This document shows positions 23,580 to 25,823 of a stretch of 25,823 bases of DNA, piece after piece. Numbering within the stretch: position 1 is the stretch's first letter; each line of letters begins with the position of its first letter. The DNA lies in NCBI GenBank assembly GCA_024644125.1, contig JAHELQ010000007.1:3550-29372 (forward strand), in the 5' to 3' direction. Below the pieces are notes generated by a model. The model searched no databases. It was given only the letters and a program-made list of their open reading frames with translations, and was not told where the DNA came from. The position numbers were made by a program, and so were the translations under genes. This DNA comes from Candidatus Aminicenantota bacterium. GTDB lineage: Bacteria; Acidobacteriota; Aminicenantia; UBA2199.

Positions 23580-23608
23580 TTGACAAAAAAAAACACCTAA
23601 TATATATA
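23580..23608 (+). promoter_or_regulatory. Promoter of the lanthipeptide-type precursor gene
   Basis: TTGACA (23580-23585), 17-bp spacer and TATATA (23603-23608) within an AT repeat that offers alternative -10 registers. The leader to the ATG at 23703 would be ~88 nt, long enough for regulation. Confidence 0.65.
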
Positions 23609-23702
23609 TGTATATTAAACCCGTTCCACGGCAAACTCTTCAAAAATGACATTCATATTTTAGCAAAATAGGAAACTAAAAGAATAAAACCTGGAGGAAC
23701 TC

Positions 23703-23882
23703 ATGAAAACAAAAGCATTCAACAAAAAACTCACCCTGAACAAAACCACCGTATCGCATCTCACGATTCGGGAACAGGCTGAACTACTGGGCGGAGCGGT
23801 CACCAAACCAGAAACAATCTGCGAAACCTGCATCGAACCTTCCGTTTGTATCGCGTGTGTCACCGAAAGGACATGCATCTAA
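23703..23882 (+). CDS. GG-leader, Cys-rich RiPP precursor (class I lanthipeptide-like), 59 aa
   Basis: ATG 23703 follows GGAGGA 5 nt upstream. The leader has a basic start and a KKLTLNKTTVSHL stretch, then IREQAELLGG, matching the 'kkL.LnkeTi..L...e...v.GG' pattern of leaders seen in class I lanthipeptide families. After Gly30-Gly31 the 28-residue core has five Cys (40, 43, 49, 52, 58) and six Ser/Thr (34, 38, 42, 47, 54, 57), including T-I-C, T-C, S-V-C and T-C pairs suited to (methyl)lanthionine rings. It has its own promoter and is followed by a GC-rich hairpin. No LanB/LanC dehydratase-cyclase, radical-SAM enzyme or peptidase-containing ABC exporter is visible here; they could lie outside. 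A different Cys-based modification is possible. Confidence 0.78.
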   Translation: MKTKAFNKKLTLNKTTVSHLTIREQAELLGGAVTKPETICETCIEPSVCIACVTERTCI

Positions 23883-23926
23883 AGAATGTAATAACCACGA
23901 AGAGAGAGAGTTAAATCCACACACGC

Positions 23927-23951
23927 GCCGGAGCCGCCCGGCGGTTCCGGC
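23927..23951 (+). terminator. GC-rich hairpin after the precursor gene
   Basis: GCCGGAGCCG and CGGTTCCGGC pair over 10 positions (one G-T) with a 5-base CCCGG loop. No T run follows, so it may stabilise the short mRNA or terminate imperfectly before the channel gene. Confidence 0.45.
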
Positions 23952-24025
23952 CTCATTCCCGTCGCCGGCCTCGATTTCCATTGCGGAGATTCCCAGAAAG
24001 GGGAAAATCTGGTAAAATACAAAAC

Positions 24026-25009
24026 ATGAAACGGAGAAAAGAATCCCGGATCCCCTTGCTGCTTATCATTCTGGGCGCCCTCCTCTGCATCGATGTGACA
24101 GGGTACATAGTCATCGAGAACGCTAGATTCCTCGACGCCATATACATGACGGTCATCAGTATCTCCACTGTCGGCTACCGGGAAATCTTCCCATTGTCGA
24201 ACGCCGGCGTCGCGTTCACTATCTTTGTCATCGTCAGCGGTCTCGGTATCTTCTTTTACGCGGCAGTGTTCATCGGGGAAACCATGATAGAGAACCGGAT
24301 CCGTAAAATCCTGGGGAGACGTAAAATGAAATCTATTGAAAAACTGAACAACCATATCATAATCGTCGGCTTCGGGCGCATGGGCGAACAAGTGGCGCGA
24401 GAATTAAACGCGAAGCAAGTGGATTTCGTCATCATCGAAAAAGAACCCGAGCGCTACGCCCGCGCCGAAGAGATTGGATACAATGTGATGCTGGCTGATG
24501 CGACTGTCGAGGACATCCTCGATGTCGCGGGAATCCAACGGGCCAAAACCCTAATCTCCCTTCTTCCCACCGACGCCGAGAATCTCTTCACCGTTCTCAC
24601 CGCCCGGGATCTGAACGGCGAGATATTCATCATCACCCGCGCTGTCGAATTGACCAACGAGAAAAAACTCCTCAAGATCGGAGCCAATCAGGTGGTCACC
24701 CCCCATCGCCTCACCTCCCAACGAATTGTCAATAGCGTGCTAAAACCCAATGTGGTCAATCTCATCGATCTAGTCACCCAGAGCAAAGATCTGGCGTTGT
24801 CATTGGAAGAGCTCAGAATCTCCAACTCATCGCCATTACTGGGAAAAACCATCCGTCAATCGGGAATCCGGCAACAATACGACGCTATCGTGGTGGCGGT
24901 CAAGCGTAACGAGCAATTGCTCTTCAATCCCCCGCCGGACCTGACCATTTCCGACGGCGATCTTCTGATTTTGATCGGCAATAAAGAAAACCTATTAAAG
25001 GTCACCTGA
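24026..25009 (+). CDS. Two-TM potassium channel with cytoplasmic RCK (TrkA-N/TrkA-C) domain, 327 aa
   Basis: Topology is TM1 (~10-30, LLLIILGALLCIDVTGYIVI), pore loop with filter T48-V49-G50-Y51-R52, TM2 (~61-85, VAFTIFVIVSGLGIFFYAAV), then a Rossmann RCK-N domain (GFGRMG 115-120, VIIEKEP) and an RCK-C domain (~245-327). This is the MthK/Kch-like plan, in which four pores and an octameric RCK ring open or close with nucleotide or ions. The usual filter TVGYG is TVGYR here. The start at 24026 has no strong ribosome site; a longer in-frame start at 23981 would add 15 polar residues without support. It is single-gene and faces the precursor gene upstream and the deaminase downstream. Confidence 0.88.
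   Translation: MKRRKESRIPLLLIILGALLCIDVTGYIVIENARFLDAIYMTVISISTVGYREIFPLSNAGVAFTIFVIVSGLGIFFYAAVFIGETMIENRIRKILGRRKMKSIEKLNNHIIIVGFGRMGEQVARELNAKQVDFVIIEKEPERYARAEEIGYNVMLADATVEDILDVAGIQRAKTLISLLPTDAENLFTVLTARDLNGEIFIITRAVELTNEKKLLKIGANQVVTPHRLTSQRIVNSVLKPNVVNLIDLVTQSKDLALSLEELRISNSSPLLGKTIRQSGIRQQYDAIVVAVKRNEQLLFNPPPDLTISDGDLLILIGNKENLLKVT
24313..24328 (+). promoter_or_regulatory. Internal ribosome site and ATG for a free RCK domain
   Basis: GGGGAG (24313-24318) precedes an in-frame ATG at 24326 (Met101) by 7 nt, placed between TM2 and the Rossmann domain. MthK is known to use an internal Met (Met107) at the same place to make separate RCK subunits for its octameric ring. Confidence 0.5.
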
Positions 25010-25103
25010 TTTTTAGCCCAAACCAGACCGGCTACCCAAAAAAATCGTTCAAAACCCGCCCAATCACTTTAAATTCAACAGCATTTGTGATAAAACCAGT
25101 ACT

Positions 25104-25571
25104 ATGAAAAAAGAATTCATGGTAGCAGCTATAGAAGAAGCTGAAAAAGGAATGCAAAATGGGGACGGCGGCCCATTCGGCGCTGTGATCGTCAAAAACG
25201 GCAACATCATAGCGGTTGGCCACAACCTGGTGCTTTCCACCAATGATCCCACAGCCCACGCCGAAGTGGTGGCGATCCGCCGTGCGTCTGAAAAGTTGAA
25301 CACCTTCGACCTATCGGAGTGCGAAATCTACTCCACCTGCGAACCCTGCCCCATGTGTTTCGCCGCCATTCATTGGGCCAAGATGAAAACCCTCTACTAT
25401 GGGTGCGACCAGGACGACGCAGCCCGCATCGGTTTCGACGATAAATTCATCTACGATGTAATCAAAGGAACCGCCAAAACAGAACAGGTGACAATCGCGC
25501 AGTTGGCCCGCCCGGAATGCCTCATTTTGTTCGAAGCCTGGGATAAAAAAGAAAATAAAAAGAAGTACTGA
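25104..25571 (+). CDS. Guanine deaminase-like zinc deaminase, 155 aa
   Basis: This belongs to the cytidine-deaminase-fold zinc hydrolases. Zinc ligands are His52 (with catalytic Glu54 in AHAE) and Cys82/Cys85 in CEPCPMC. The phrases GGPFGAVIVKNG, NDPTAHAEVVAIR, NTFDLSECEIYSTCEPCPMC and 'YYGCDQDDAARIGFDD' match the small bacterial guanine deaminase (GuaD of Bacillus type), which turns guanine into xanthine and ammonia. Length is right (~156 aa). tRNA-adenosine deaminase (TadA) is the main alternative, but the DPTAHAE block with TFDLS and the acidic C-terminal region favour guanine deaminase. No signal peptide; cytoplasmic. The ribosome site is weak. No purine gene is adjacent. Confidence 0.82.
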   Translation: MKKEFMVAAIEEAEKGMQNGDGGPFGAVIVKNGNIIAVGHNLVLSTNDPTAHAEVVAIRRASEKLNTFDLSECEIYSTCEPCPMCFAAIHWAKMKTLYYGCDQDDAARIGFDDKFIYDVIKGTAKTEQVTIAQLARPECLILFEAWDKKENKKKY

Positions 25572-25577
25572 TTTTTT

Positions 25578-25607
25578 AATAAAACGGGCAGTCATTACAA
25601 CTGCCCG
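25578..25607 (-). terminator. Terminator of the 51-aa peptide gene
   Basis: On the minus strand CGGGCAGT and ACTGCCCG form an 8-bp stem with a 7-base loop, followed by TTTTATT. It lies 33 bp after the peptide stop and just beyond the convergent deaminase gene. On the plus strand there is no T run, so it serves mainly the minus-strand gene. Confidence 0.75.
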
Positions 25608-25640
25608 CGGTTGAAACTTAACGTTCTAATGCCGGAACGA

Positions 25641-25796
25641 TCAATTCCAGGCGCTCATCTGATGGTCGTTGGTAACCATCAAATTGTTGACGACACACCA
25701 TTCCAAACAGTCGGCATAACATTCTGTCGAGAAGGCGATCCGATCATTCAAGATTTTTTTGCTTTTGGCATCTTTTTTGGTTAGTTTCCTTAACAT
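25641..25796 (-). CDS. 51-aa Cys-containing peptide of unknown function
   Basis: ATG 25796 has a perfect AGGAGG 6 nt upstream, and the gene ends in a strong terminator, so this short frame is very likely real. The N-terminal half is basic and helical (MLRKLTKKDAKSKK). The second half carries three Cys as C-x3-C-x3-C (ECYADCLEWC) with Tyr and Trp, then 'VVNNLMVTNDHQ' and ends SAWN. No signal peptide, no GG motif. It could be a peptide-natural-product precursor or a small metal-binding protein; I do not recognise it. Its upstream promoter lies outside the window. Confidence 0.6.
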   Translation of the reverse strand: MLRKLTKKDAKSKKILNDRIAFSTECYADCLEWCVVNNLMVTNDHQMSAWN

Positions 25797-25823
25797 TATA
25801 TCCTCCTGATTTTATAAGTCTCT

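Noticed and set aside
23600..23616. TATATATATGTATATT as a simple repeat or origin-like element
   Set aside because: Better explained as the -10 region of the precursor promoter; no DnaA boxes or repeats around it.
23546..25823. Search for lanthipeptide modification or export genes near the two small Cys peptides
   Set aside because: Only a potassium channel and a deaminase are present; neither resembles LanB, LanC, LanM, radical-SAM or an ABC exporter.
1..25823. CRISPR arrays, tRNA/rRNA genes, insertion sequences, prophage genes
   Set aside because: No spaced direct-repeat array, no cloverleaf or rRNA-like sequence, and no transposase, integrase or phage structural protein was recognised on either strand.

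Overview
The window reads as chromosomal DNA from a free-living, Gram-negative (outer-membrane) bacterium. It has moderate GC, dense coding, strong AGGAGG ribosome sites and canonical sigma-70-like promoters. An LptC/OstA-type lipopolysaccharide-transport protein implies an outer membrane. A secreted S9 peptidase, a 14-blade two-component-type propeller sensor fused to GGDEF, and a GG-leader lanthipeptide-type precursor together recall Acidobacteriota/Aminicenantes-like genomes. That placement is inference; there is no rRNA or other marker to fix the phylum. No tRNA, rRNA, CRISPR array, insertion sequence or prophage was seen.

Layout. 1-2304 (+): the 3' end of an SGNH-hydrolase-like gene, then a 620-aa LptC/OstA-like protein. 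2301-5504 (-): a threonine-synthase-like PLP enzyme and, separated by a clear terminator, a secreted S9 peptidase with its own consensus promoter. 5713-6711 (+): a SpoIIE-type phosphatase. 6698-10675 (-): a tight six-gene run holding a REC-DUF4388-roadblock-like regulator, a 64-aa protein, two V4R-like ligand-binding proteins, a cysteine-desulfurase-family enzyme and a 97-aa protein. This run is the best candidate for an undescribed functional system: a signalling, small-molecule-sensing and sulfur-transfer cassette.

11021-16347 (+): a 95-aa orphan, an EamA/DMT transporter, the propeller-GGDEF diguanylate cyclase and an S51 (PepE-like) peptidase. 16363-16681 is a gene graveyard: the first 12 codons of a HIT-family gene abut the frameshifted remains of an opposing gene. 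16868-19778 (+): two unrecognised proteins, the second ending in a membrane segment that copies the type IV pilin N-terminal signature. A GNAT acetyltransferase follows on the minus strand.

20781-23545 (+) is an iron module: a DtxR/MntR-type metalloregulator, then FeoA and FeoB behind a textbook promoter flanked by repeats that could be operators. 23703-23882 encodes a Cys-rich, double-glycine lanthipeptide-type precursor with its own promoter and no modification enzyme in view. After it come a two-TM RCK potassium channel with a TVGYR filter and a likely internal start, a guanine-deaminase-like enzyme, and at the right edge (-) a 51-aa peptide with a C-x3-C-x3-C motif and its own terminator.
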